A stretch of DNA of 21,166 bases from Alphaproteobacteria bacterium UBA6187 (GTDB lineage: Bacteria > Pseudomonadota > Alphaproteobacteria > Rickettsiales > UBA6187), in assembly GCA_002422795.1 (NCBI GenBank), contig DITJ01000073.1:1-21166 (forward strand), written 5' to 3'. The notes under the pieces were generated by a model. That model searched no databases. It had not been told where the DNA came from and worked only from the letters and a program-made list of their open reading frames with translations. Made by a program: the position numbers and the translations under genes. Below, in pieces: positions 1 through 7,356 of the stretch (the stretch's first letter is position 1; every line of letters starts with the position of its first letter).

Positions 1-69
1 AAAATTTTTGTGGGACAGTAGTGCAAGCATTGCAGGGAGATGCACATTAAAATCATCAGTGAATGCCAT
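1..69 (-). CDS. Phage structural-region protein, N-terminal fragment (cut by window edge)
   Basis: An ATG at 69 on the minus strand opens a frame that stays open to the window edge (23 codons, beginning MAFTDDFNVHL). It starts four bases after the stop of the DUF2190 gene, so it is very probably the next gene of the head operon, and it may depend on translational coupling because no strong ribosome binding site is visible. In comparable phages this slot, after the decoration/capsid genes, holds a head-tail connector or completion protein. That assignment rests on position only; the visible residues are too few to place it in a family. Confidence 0.5.
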   Translation of the reverse strand, partial: MAFTDDFNVHLPAMLALLSHKNF

Positions 70-73
70 AGGG

Positions 74-406
74 TTAGCCGTTTGAGACATTAAGCAAAAT
101 ATCAACTGTAGTAGCGCCGGAAATAACACCGGTAGCAGCAACACCTATAAGGGTATTGCCGCTTGCTGTTGTAGTGACATTGCTGTTAGTGGCATCCCAA
201 TAAACCTTTGCTCCTTGGTTGATAGCGCCGGATGCTTTCGCCAGGGTAAATATTCCTGATATTTGCACCGAACCACTTTCACCATTTGCAATATCGGTAA
301 CAGCAACTCCGGCAATAGTATTCATAAGCACAAGTGCACCGGAGGCGATATTTGCCCCGGCGGTATATTTAAGGACGTTCCCGTCCGCAACATAGTTTTT
401 AGCCAT
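74..406 (-). CDS. DUF2190 family capsid decoration-type protein
   Basis: The 110-residue product is made of short Gly/Ala/Val-rich beta segments typical of the DUF2190 family, small phage proteins found next to capsid genes and thought to decorate or stabilise the head. It opens MAKNYVADGNVLKYTAGANI; the segment around residues 65-70 (GAKVYWDATN) and the closing region with IGVAATG and VDILLNV fit the family pattern. The ATG at 406 is preceded by AAGGAA seven bases upstream. It lies 48 bp after the capsid fusion gene and 4 bp before the next gene, so it is part of the head operon. Length agrees with the family. The decorating role is known for the family and inferred here. Confidence 0.8.
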   Translation of the reverse strand: MAKNYVADGNVLKYTAGANIASGALVLMNTIAGVAVTDIANGESGSVQISGIFTLAKASGAINQGAKVYWDATNSNVTTTASGNTLIGVAATGVISGATTVDILLNVSNG

Positions 407-454
407 GGTATTTTTCCTTTAATAAATTGTTTTAATTAATAAAAAAGCTGGATA

Positions 455-2434
455 TTAAGCCCCAGCATTTTTGTACATAGTACGGAATTCAAGCGCCTTT
501 GCGGCAGCATCAATGCGTACCTTGAAATCAACGCCATCAACACTCCAGCCATCTTGCTGTTCCATGAATGGGTTAGGATTCCCGTCAAGGTATGCAACTT
601 CAATAGTATCAAACATGTTTGGGTCAGCGGTAAGATACCAGGCAGTAGTGGAAGCCGCGTCAAGGCGTGCATCCGTTACAATTTCTGCTGCACCACGTAC
701 CGGGTTTGGTACACGGCTATTTGTTTTTGCCGGATCGGTTTCTGAATTCATTAATACGCGGGCGGTGTCTTCTAGTGCAACCGGGATCAGGAACAATGAA
801 GGGGCAATATTAAGTACAGCATTACCGCTTTGGTCTTTCTGGATACGCATAGCAGAACGTGCAGCGCCAACACTTGCTGCGCTAGGGGCGGCAGCAACAC
901 CGGCCAGGTTATTATGGTTTGCATGGAAAAGTGCTGTGCCATCTGCCATTGCTGGGTTGCTGTTTAATATAGCAAATACCAAGTCACCAACTTTACGGCG
1001 GGCAGCCCTTCCCATTTTGCGCGGAATTTCTGTAAAACTGTTAAGGTCATCATTTATAATGGCCTCACGCGTGATGGAAAACATCTTGCCATATTTGGCC
1101 AGCTTTATTTGTTCGCGCCTGTCTGATAGTGAACCGTATTTATATTCGCCGCCTTCTTTTACTTCATCCAGGTTAGAAAATTCACTTAAACCTACGCGGT
1201 CAGCAGTTTTATAATCACTTAAATTGCCGATACGGGTAAACTGGTCGAATACTTCCGGTGCTTCACTATAGCCGCGCAGCATAGATTTGTTGGCATTGTT
1301 ACTAAGCAGGTATGAAAAATCGCTACTTGAATGTGTAAATGCGCGGCCGATAATATCGCGTTTATCCAAGTGGCTAGTGCGGATGCCATGTATTTCAAGG
1401 CATTTACGCGCAAGTTCAAGTAAGCTATAGCCTATAAGTTCCGTGCGCTCGCTACTTTGTGGCTTAATAATACCAGAGCGGATGCTAAGTGCGGAATCTG
1501 CAAAGCGCAAGAATTTGTCGCGCTCATCTGCACCAACTTCTATGCGGGCATTACTTGTTGCCGGAGTGCGCTCTTTTCCTATCTGGTCTAGCAAGCGTTT
1601 ACGTGCATCGGATTCCGATATCGCTTTATCTTCCAGGCAGATATCCATAAGGTCACGGAATTGGTCGCCAAAATGCTTGAATGCATCACGTATGGCAATG
1701 CGGCGCTGCTTTTCTGATTCCTCAGTTTGTTGTACGCGGGTTTCTAATTCCTGTAACGCTTCACTCCTGCCTTGCGCAAGTGCTTCATTGCGGATTTTTT
1801 CAATATCTACCTGTGTGGTAGCGGGTGGCTGCTCCCTTGTGGTATCCTTGAGGTTTTCTTTGGTCATGGTATGCTCCTTTTGTTTTAGGTTAAAGTTAGG
1901 GGAAATTTCATTGTGGCCGTCCCTGCCAACGCCAACGGTTGGGTCGGCCGGAATGTCTACGAGGCTTATTTCAACAGGTGTCCAGCGTGTAATGCGTATT
2001 ACATCAGGCCCATCTTTGCTTTCCTCGGTTGTTTTATATTCGTCTATGGAATATGACACAGATACATTGCGCAAAATCCCATCACGCACATCTTGCCAAA
2101 TTGGCTCCATATCAGCACGGCGGCTTAACCTTAATATTGCGCGGCCGCGGCCATTTTGTAGCCATGCGCGGTCAACAACGCCGATACGGTTTTTGCTATC
2201 GTTCCTGTCATGGTTATAAAGCACTGGCGCTGCCATATTCAGGCGGGAAAAATCCACTTCCTCTTCATTATGGCCCAGAACTTCCAGCCATGGGTCGCTG
2301 AAAAACGAGCGCCGCAATACCGGCTCTTCTGAAGAAAAAGATACTTCAATTGTCCTGGATTCTTCGTTTATCAAACCCTCGGTACGTATAGTAAATTCGC
2401 GGCTAAGCCGCGCATGTTTCAGCGCATCTTCCAT
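455..2434 (-). CDS. Prohead protease / scaffold / major capsid fusion protein
   Basis: A 659-residue polyprotein. Residues about 10-170 look like an HK97-type (U35) prohead protease: a conserved APVLYNHD stretch puts a His at 75, NVSVSYSI puts candidate nucleophile serines at 125 and 127, followed by WTPVEISLVDIPADP (151-165). Residues about 190-290 are charged and coiled-coil-like (EALQELETRVQQTEESEKQ), as expected of a scaffold. Residues about 300-659 resemble the Mu gpT-like major head protein, with EGGEYKYGSLSDRREQIKLA and the ALFHANHNNLAG region. Such fusions are known in phages; the protease is expected to remove the scaffold during head maturation. The ATG at 2434 has GAGGG six bases upstream. 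It follows the portal gene by 26 bp. A second strong start lies inside at Met190 (see separate entry). Confidence 0.88.
   Translation of the reverse strand: MEDALKHARLSREFTIRTEGLINEESRTIEVSFSSEEPVLRRSFFSDPWLEVLGHNEEEVDFSRLNMAAPVLYNHDRNDSKNRIGVVDRAWLQNGRGRAILRLSRRADMEPIWQDVRDGILRNVSVSYSIDEYKTTEESKDGPDVIRITRWTPVEISLVDIPADPTVGVGRDGHNEISPNFNLKQKEHTMTKENLKDTTREQPPATTQVDIEKIRNEALAQGRSEALQELETRVQQTEESEKQRRIAIRDAFKHFGDQFRDLMDICLEDKAISESDARKRLLDQIGKERTPATSNARIEVGADERDKFLRFADSALSIRSGIIKPQSSERTELIGYSLLELARKCLEIHGIRTSHLDKRDIIGRAFTHSSSDFSYLLSNNANKSMLRGYSEAPEVFDQFTRIGNLSDYKTADRVGLSEFSNLDEVKEGGEYKYGSLSDRREQIKLAKYGKMFSITREAIINDDLNSFTEIPRKMGRAARRKVGDLVFAILNSNPAMADGTALFHANHNNLAGVAAAPSAASVGAARSAMRIQKDQSGNAVLNIAPSLFLIPVALEDTARVLMNSETDPAKTNSRVPNPVRGAAEIVTDARLDAASTTAWYLTADPNMFDTIEVAYLDGNPNPFMEQQDGWSVDGVDFKVRIDAAAKALEFRTMYKNAGA
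1865..1881 (-). promoter_or_regulatory. Internal ribosome binding site and start (Met190) within the capsid fusion gene
   Basis: On the minus strand AAAAGGAG (1874-1881) sits six bases before an in-frame ATG (1865-1867) that encodes Met190 of the fusion protein, exactly between the protease and the scaffold/capsid parts. This is a better Shine-Dalgarno than the one at the annotated gene start. It would yield a 470-residue scaffold-capsid protein without protease, similar in principle to lambda C/Nu3 where the scaffold is made from an internal start. That the site is used is inferred. Confidence 0.65.
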
Positions 2435-2460
2435 ATATATCCCTCAAATTATTAGGTGGT

Positions 2461-4014
2461 TTATTCTTTCCCGGTTTTTGTACCGCCTTTGGTATCTTCG
2501 GGGTTTTCTTCTTCGGTATTGTTATTTGCCGGTGCAGCTTCTTTTACGGATGATTTTTGGTTAGAAGTAAAAGTAAGCCCGGCTTCGTCCTCTTCTTCGC
2601 GCTCACGGCGGATTTGCTCAAATACATCATCCGGGTTGCCACCACGTTCGCGTATTACCTGGCTGCGTGATTTAAAGCCGGCCTGTACAGATTTTTCCTC
2701 AGCAGTAATTTCTTTAACAGGGTCAATCCAAGGTAGTGATGGGCCGCGGAAATCTGCATCAAGTAAAGTTGCTTCATTAACGCCAGCTGGTACTTGTATT
2801 GTGCCGGAGGTAATTGCATAGGTAACAAAATCTTCCCACACCGGCCGGATAAACCTTTCAATAAAATATTCCCGGAGTGTCATATAATTTACAGATTGTT
2901 CTACCAATTCCTGACGCTGGGCGCTATAAGTACCGTTATAATCTTTTGCAATACTGGAATATCCTGTTGCCGTGCCACCAGCCACTGCACGTAATTGTCC
3001 TTGCCTGAAACTTTCCAAGCCTTGGTTGGGGCGATTTGAATCAATGGTAGCAATTTCTTCACCGGGCAATAAATTATCAAACACCATGCCGGGCTTGAAA
3101 CGCATGGTACGGTTGCCAACCTGGTCGGCTTTTAATGTACCCATTTCCCCATCTAAAGATTTACGGATAAAAGCGCACATGCTTGCAGCAACTTTTGCGG
3201 CGGTGCGTTCCGCTTCTTCATATTCCTTAAGGTCATCAAGGCGGGTAAGTACAGATGCAAATATAGATACGCCGCGGGTTTGCTTAATACGGTCAACCAT
3301 TTTCAGATGAATAATTGTTTCTGCCTTTACGCGTTTTGTATCATTACGGAATTGCAGTAATGAATTAGGGTCGCCAGGATGCTCTTTATAAAAATGGTAT
3401 GCCCTCGGCCGACCCCATGCATTTTTTTCTACGCCCTGTATAATGCCTTTGGCTTGGTCATCAAAATCCATAGGCAAATAATCAGGCTCTATTAATTCTA
3501 TTGAATATGGCACACGCGTGCCGTGGTCGAGCAAACTTATATTACCACCAAGCCGCTGCGCCAATACTTCACCATCACGGAACCAGGTGCGGGCGGCCAG
3601 CCTTTGCACGCCAAACCAATGATGCTCCCAGGTTACTTCCGGCTTTTTCATCCAATCAGCAAAAAGCTCCAGCAGGTCGCGGTTAAATTCCCGCATTAAT
3701 TCGCGGTCATTATTTTTTACATGCGGCTCTGCTCGTATGCCTGTACCAATTACATTATTAACCAATGTAACCAGTACACACCTTGCAAGGTCGTGGTTTT
3801 CATCAAGGTGGCGTGCTTGTATGCGTAAGGAATCCCCAGCTGTACCTATCACCGCATCACCACTGCCACGGTCATGGCGGATTTTCCTTAACCGGCTTGG
3901 CTTCGCCGCTTCATAGAAACGCCCGGATTCTATCTTTAATGATTCGCGGGCAAGGCGGCGGCGTAGCGCAGTATAAGGGGAAAAATACGCTATGAATTTA
4001 TCCAGTGTATTCAT
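2461..4014 (-). CDS. Phage portal protein, lambda family
   Basis: The 517-residue product matches the lambda gpB-type portal family: the N-terminal half has the conserved order of an Arg-rich opening, ARHLDENHDLARCVLVTLVNNVIGTGI (about 68-94), a Trp-rich stretch (WFGVQRLAARTWFRDGEVLAQ), the IELIEPDYLP segment and IHLKMVDRIKQTRGVS. The C-terminal part contains the region with LEQ-like YSAQRQELVEQ and a charged, low-complexity tail. Portals form the dodecameric DNA entry vertex of the head. Length is normal. The gene follows the small gpW-like gene by two bases, ahead of the protease-capsid gene, which is the lambda order W-B-C. The ATG at 4014 has only a weak Shine-Dalgarno, so coupling to the upstream gene is likely. 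Confidence 0.92.
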   Translation of the reverse strand: MNTLDKFIAYFSPYTALRRRLARESLKIESGRFYEAAKPSRLRKIRHDRGSGDAVIGTAGDSLRIQARHLDENHDLARCVLVTLVNNVIGTGIRAEPHVKNNDRELMREFNRDLLELFADWMKKPEVTWEHHWFGVQRLAARTWFRDGEVLAQRLGGNISLLDHGTRVPYSIELIEPDYLPMDFDDQAKGIIQGVEKNAWGRPRAYHFYKEHPGDPNSLLQFRNDTKRVKAETIIHLKMVDRIKQTRGVSIFASVLTRLDDLKEYEEAERTAAKVAASMCAFIRKSLDGEMGTLKADQVGNRTMRFKPGMVFDNLLPGEEIATIDSNRPNQGLESFRQGQLRAVAGGTATGYSSIAKDYNGTYSAQRQELVEQSVNYMTLREYFIERFIRPVWEDFVTYAITSGTIQVPAGVNEATLLDADFRGPSLPWIDPVKEITAEEKSVQAGFKSRSQVIRERGGNPDDVFEQIRREREEEDEAGLTFTSNQKSSVKEAAPANNNTEEENPEDTKGGTKTGKE

Positions 4015-4016
4015 AA

Positions 4017-4241
4017 TTACTCGCTAAAATCTGCTAATGTATAATCAGTGCCGCCGCTATTATTCTGCATAGCTACAACTCGGCGTTCCCAATATTGGAT
4101 TTGCCCCTGTATTTCATTTACATCTGCAAGTGTAAGGCTGCGGCCATTCATGCTATAACTTTTGCCTTTTGCTACTGCGATGTTTGCACTAAGCCATGCA
4201 TCCAGGTGTGCTTGTGCTGTTGCTAAATTTATTCCGGCCAT
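4017..4241 (-). CDS. gpW/DUF6148-like small head protein
   Basis: A 74-residue protein lying between the terminase end and the portal gene, the place of gpW in lambda. Its pattern AQAHLDAWLSANIAVAKGKSY, then SLTLADVNEIQGQIQYWERRV, is that of the DUF6148/gpW-like small phage proteins: two helices separated by a short beta turn. gpW-type proteins help join the filled head to the tail. The ATG at 4241 follows AGGAG by five bases. The family name is from recalled sequence pattern, the joining role from position and family, so the function is inferred. Confidence 0.7.
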   Translation of the reverse strand: MAGINLATAQAHLDAWLSANIAVAKGKSYSMNGRSLTLADVNEIQGQIQYWERRVVAMQNNSGGTDYTLADFSE

Positions 4242-4249
4242 ACCATCTC

Positions 4250-4660
4250 CTAATCGTTAAAAAAGTCCGGCGCACTATCGAGCCAGCCACCGGAATCATG
4301 CTTTTTAGTTACATCATCTTCTTTTGGTTTTAACTTTAGGGTTTCTTCTTCAATATCCTGTGATAATTTTTGTAAGTTAGGGTTAAGGATATAAAGCGCA
4401 GCCAAAGCGTATACACGGCAATCCAGTGCTTCATTACGTTGGTGCGAAGGTTTTTCCCAAACCCGCATAGGGTGGCCTTTGCGGTATTTTATTACCACGC
4501 GTTCCGATGTAAGTTGTTTGAAATAATCCTCATTATAATGCGAGGGGAAATGGCAGTAACCAGGGCCAGGCTCAGTAATGCGTAACCTGCTATAAACCAT
4601 TTCTTTTGCAGTATCCGCCCCCACCGGGAAAAGTTTTATCCGCCTTGCATTGGAACGGCA
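4250..4660 (-). pseudogene. Terminase large subunit (GpA type), C-terminal remnant
   Basis: The readable frame runs from just after a TAG at 4661-4663 down to a stop at 4250. It contains RRIKLFPVGADTAKEMVYSRL, GPGYCHFPSHYNEDYFKQLTSE and NEALDCRVYALAALYIL, the hallmark end of the GpA-type terminase nuclease domain. The homology begins upstream of the only usable start (GTG at 4624, no good ribosome binding site), which shows the gene is cut, not short. The ATPase/Walker part, several hundred residues in intact relatives, is missing, and no small subunit gene is present. In intact phages this enzyme packages and cuts DNA into heads; this prophage should be unable to package on its own unless helped. 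The frame ends nine bases before the gpW-like gene. Confidence 0.85.
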
Positions 4661-4694
4661 CTACATCTTTAAGCGCAAGTTCCTGTACTTCCAT
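4590..4694 (-). pseudogene. Start of a lost gene fused out of frame to the terminase remnant
   Basis: An ATG at 4694 with a good ribosome binding site (GGAG six bases upstream) opens a 34-codon frame beginning MEVQELALKDVVPFQ. Only the first 15 or so residues look natural; after that the DNA is terminase sequence read in the wrong frame and it stops at 4590. The opening resembles the start of ParB-like domains found on phage DNA methylases, which commonly sit upstream of terminase genes. The best reading is a deletion that joined the 5' end of such a gene to the 3' end of the terminase gene near 4650. The family assignment is tentative. Confidence 0.4.
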
Positions 4695-4754
4695 TGGTAT
4701 CTCCGGTTAAGTTAAAACGAAACGAAATGCATGTTACACATTTGTAGCTAGAGG

Positions 4755-4812
4755 AATCCTGCGCCGCCGCGCACCCGCAACGTAAGGTCGGGGAAGAACC
4801 TTGCTCGACCTG
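4755..4812. other. GC-rich dyad patch, candidate cos site
   Basis: A GC-rich island in an otherwise balanced region, between the tail Z-like gene and the terminase remnant. It holds a perfect hairpin (TGCGC/GCGCA arms, 4760-4773, loop of four) and a second dyad (GGTCG 4786-4790 with CGACC 4806-4810). On the minus strand the core reads GGGTGCGCGGCGGCGCAGG, which recalls the GC-rich core of lambda-type cos sites, and cos would be expected just upstream of the terminase genes. Identification rests on position and composition only. Confidence 0.3.
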
Positions 4813-4841
4813 GAGGGCGCGTAAATACTAAGGGTGTATGG

Positions 4842-5537
4842 TTAAGTGCCACGCGATTGCTCACGTTGCATATAATATTTAAGGTTCGCTTCAAACTCTT
4901 TAGGGAAGCGTTCTGCTGCAACATTTTCTAAAACCTTAAGTATATGTGGCTGCTTGAATGTTTGCTTAACACCAGGCCCATATAATTGTTTAATAGGGAA
5001 GCGCTCACGGGTCTTGCGTACAAATACTCCGCGTGTATTGCCATCACCTGCTGCAACATTGGTAATAAAGCTATGTGGGTATATACGCTTTGTACCCCAG
5101 GCATTGGCACTTGCACCCTTAGCAGTCTGCACTGCCTTAAAATTTATCAGCCTGAATGGTTGCCCGGTAGGTACTGCATGTGCTTCATGCTTATATGGGT
5201 TGGCCTTTTCAATATCAACTTTAGGGCGCACAACTTTCTGCTGCAGCCCCGTTTCTTTTGCTATAGCCTTAACGCTTGCACTTTTGCAGGAAGCAATAAC
5301 CCGGTTTAGGGATCGCACGATTGCTTTATCTACTGCATTGCTGTTAAAAGCCTGGAGGTCGCGGATTACTTTTTCAATATTATCCTTAACAGAAAAATCA
5401 AATTCCGGGTCTCCTACCATAAGCGGCCGGTTTAACTCCGGCATTATGGCATCCATTATCCTGCCCCGCACCACCATGCCAGCGCCGCGCATGACAACAC
5501 CGCGGGCTATCACGCCAGCAATTGCAGGTATAGGCAT
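4842..5537 (-). CDS. Prophage minor tail protein Z (GPZ)-like
   Basis: A 231-residue protein. Residues about 65-205 follow the GPZ pattern: AIVRSLNRVIASCKSASVKAIAKETGL with KVVRPK, a PTGQPFRLINFKA segment, ANAWGTKRIYPHSFI, GVFVRK and ERFPIKQLYGPGVK. The family includes lambda gpZ, a tail completion protein that finishes the tail top before head joining. Length is close to family norm, so the gene looks intact. It is the first gene after the late promoter/terminator and lies upstream of the terminase remnant, an unusual place because in lambda Z is far downstream among tail genes. The start at 5537 has only a weak ribosome binding site. Confidence 0.78.
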   Translation of the reverse strand: MPIPAIAGVIARGVVMRGAGMVVRGRIMDAIMPELNRPLMVGDPEFDFSVKDNIEKVIRDLQAFNSNAVDKAIVRSLNRVIASCKSASVKAIAKETGLQQKVVRPKVDIEKANPYKHEAHAVPTGQPFRLINFKAVQTAKGASANAWGTKRIYPHSFITNVAAGDGNTRGVFVRKTRERFPIKQLYGPGVKQTFKQPHILKVLENVAAERFPKEFEANLKYYMQREQSRGT

Positions 5538-5550
5538 ATATTTTTCCAGG

Positions 5551-5582
5551 ATAAAATAAAAAAGCTGCTTAAGAAAGCAGCT
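5551..5582 (-). terminator. Intrinsic terminator in the leader of the late operon
   Basis: On the minus strand a perfect 8-bp stem (AGCTGCTT/AAGCAGCT, 5563-5582, loop of four) is followed by a T-rich run (complement of 5553-5562). It lies about 20 bases downstream of the start point predicted for the promoter at 5611-5639 and 14 bp upstream of the tail Z-like start, so it would block the late genes unless read through. Confidence 0.8.
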
Positions 5583-5610
5583 CCAGGGGGAATTTTACAT
5601 CGTTAACTAA

Positions 5611-5639
5611 AGTATAGAAACGGGGTGCGCCTCGTGCAA
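5611..5639 (-). promoter_or_regulatory. Candidate late promoter (pR'-like)
   Basis: Minus-strand TTGCAC (5634-5639), 17-base spacer, TATACT (5611-5616). The -10 matches consensus at five of six positions; the -35 is weaker. Transcription would begin near 5604 and meet the terminator at once. Promoter followed by terminator followed by late genes is the lambda pR'/tR' layout used for Q-type antitermination. Confidence 0.55.
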
Positions 5640-5754
5640 TACAAGAGTTACGGGAGTGGATAAAGAATTATTCCCGATTTAATAATAATTTTAGTAATAG
5701 TTGCATAGAAATTATGGTATTTTAACAGCCATAAAATTTATTATGGGGATATAA

Positions 5755-6789
5755 GTGGCTAATATAGGAAAACTATGGGCTGGTAAAGTATTTGGCACTA
5801 ATACTGGAAACCTTTCCATGGAATTTACATCAACAGAACCAACCATATCAGGAATCTTAAGATTCATGGATAATAATTTTGGCTTGGTGGTTTATGAGGT
5901 TACAGGGACTTATGCTGATAAACTTAATTTAACCGGCAAGCCTAAACAAATAGCTGAAGGCATAGAAGCAGGTGATATAACTGCTGAAGCTACATTAACT
6001 CAAGAAGGGTATTTAATTGGCAAATGGGAAAGTAGCCTCGGTACAGGAGGAACATTTAATGCATTCCCACATGATATTACACCTCCAGATACCGATAGTA
6101 AGAAGCCGGCCATTCCGGAACAAGTGCATAATAAATATAAACAAGTAGGTTCAATACGGTTATTTTTAGAAGATATAAAACTATTATTTGAACAAATTAA
6201 ACAAGATTTTTCAGCTACATCCAAATTGATTGTTACTTATAATATACATGGAAACGAGGTTACTAAATATTCAGATGATTTTTTAAAGGACATACGGAGT
6301 TTAAATAAATTTGCGTATTTCAAAATTAATATCCAAGAAATAGAGGCTTACGGCATAAACCGTGCTGTAGTTGTTGAACTGCGGGCGCATGGCTCTAATG
6401 ATATACGCATTCAGGGAGTTCAAGAGTCTTGGGTTATTGGAAAAGCTGAGAAACTTGCTATTTTTCTAAAACAATATGAAAGCGCCCCTGTTACTACCTA
6501 TAAAAAGTATGGCCCATTACTTAATCAGATGATTTTCTGGTCAATGCTAGTAATAATGCCAAGCATTGCTTCATGGCAAGATCGTATAGGATTTGCATTA
6601 TCTATAGTAATAATATTACAATTCTTGTTTTGGTTTCATTCCAAATTTATTCCCAATGCTTCAATTAGCGTATCTGAGAAAAAACCTAACTGGTTGTTAA
6701 GAAATTGGCCTACCGCCGCCTCTTGGATTATGAGCATTGTTGCATCGCTTATTGCAAGTTTTGTTTTTTATTGGGTAGTTGGCAAATAA
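5755..6789 (+). CDS. Membrane-anchored protein of unknown function (candidate phage cargo/defence gene)
   Basis: A 344-residue protein that I cannot assign to a named family. Residues about 5-107 form a beta-rich domain ending in a GKWESSLGTGGTFNAFPHD block; about 125-245 is a mixed region with a strongly predicted helix (FLEDIKLLFEQIKQDF); three hydrophobic segments follow at about 257-273, 277-296 and 322-342. The likely arrangement is a soluble sensor-like part plus a membrane end. It starts at GTG 5755, after GGGG about eight bases upstream. It lies on the opposite strand from both flanking phage operons, ends six bases before the convergent neighbour, and is visibly more AT-rich than the phage genes around it. 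Those are the usual marks of a cargo (moron) gene expressed in the lysogen. A role in superinfection exclusion or abortive infection is plausible but inferred. Confidence 0.75.
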   Translation: MANIGKLWAGKVFGTNTGNLSMEFTSTEPTISGILRFMDNNFGLVVYEVTGTYADKLNLTGKPKQIAEGIEAGDITAEATLTQEGYLIGKWESSLGTGGTFNAFPHDITPPDTDSKKPAIPEQVHNKYKQVGSIRLFLEDIKLLFEQIKQDFSATSKLIVTYNIHGNEVTKYSDDFLKDIRSLNKFAYFKINIQEIEAYGINRAVVVELRAHGSNDIRIQGVQESWVIGKAEKLAIFLKQYESAPVTTYKKYGPLLNQMIFWSMLVIMPSIASWQDRIGFALSIVIILQFLFWFHSKFIPNASISVSEKKPNWLLRNWPTAASWIMSIVASLIASFVFYWVVGK

Positions 6790-6794
6790 AGTAT

Positions 6795-7355
6795 TTAAGA
6801 TTTACTCTTATAAAACCTTACCAAGTCATCCAACGCCTCGCGCAACCTGGTCATGCCATAACCTTTGCGCCAGGCGCTGGATTGTTCGTAAATGCCAACA
6901 TCCACACCTAGGCACACAACATACCATACAATAAGCGCACCTTCATAATTAAGGGCAGCGTAGGCATGGCGGAAACGCTTTAGTGCGGCTGCTGAATTAT
7001 CGCCAATTTCCGCCTCGCGGTATTGGCCTTTATTATGCGGCAGTTTAGATGGGTCTGGCCATGCCCCGCTATAACGTGGGCCTGCACCGCCCACCATGAA
7101 ATCCCGGTATAAGCGTGATGCCGCCTGGTGCTGGTAATCGTTTATATAATTCCTGGTATGGTAGCGGTCGCATGACCAACTGGAATCAACATTCCGCGCT
7201 CGGACTGTATATTCATCCACATGTTCCTTGATAATTTTGCAGCGCTGCCATAATTCCGGTGTGCCAAAATCATAAGCTTTTGGCGGTAGTGGCATATCAG
7301 CGCGGCTCATATCAGGCTTGCCGGTTAATTTGTTTTTCTTACGTTTTTTTGACAT
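6795..7355 (-). CDS. DUF6456-like phage regulator, candidate late antiterminator
   Basis: A 186-residue protein with a very basic N terminus (MSKKRKKNK). The part from about residue 80 on (RLYRDF, EIGDNSAAALKRFRHAYAAL, then a hydrophobic stretch and GYGMTRLREALDDLVRFY) resembles the DUF6456 domain found in alphaproteobacterial phage and chromosomal regulators. It is the last gene of the leftward early operon, one base after the DUF1376 gene, the position of Q in lambdoid phages, and the next minus-strand signals downstream are the promoter-terminator pair at 5551-5639. I infer a late-gene regulator, perhaps an antiterminator. There is no similarity I can see to known Q proteins, so an uncharacterised DNA-binding role remains possible. 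Confidence 0.6.
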   Translation of the reverse strand: MSKKRKKNKLTGKPDMSRADMPLPPKAYDFGTPELWQRCKIIKEHVDEYTVRARNVDSSWSCDRYHTRNYINDYQHQAASRLYRDFMVGGAGPRYSGAWPDPSKLPHNKGQYREAEIGDNSAAALKRFRHAYAALNYEGALIVWYVVCLGVDVGIYEQSSAWRKGYGMTRLREALDDLVRFYKSKS

Positions 7356-7356
7356 G

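Noticed and set aside
1443..2219. Long plus-strand frame of 258 codons opposite the capsid fusion gene
   Set aside because: Antisense shadow of a gene with clear family matches; Ser/Arg-rich product without domain sense and no ribosome binding site. The same holds for plus frames at 471-1214, 2972-3310 and 4954-5559.
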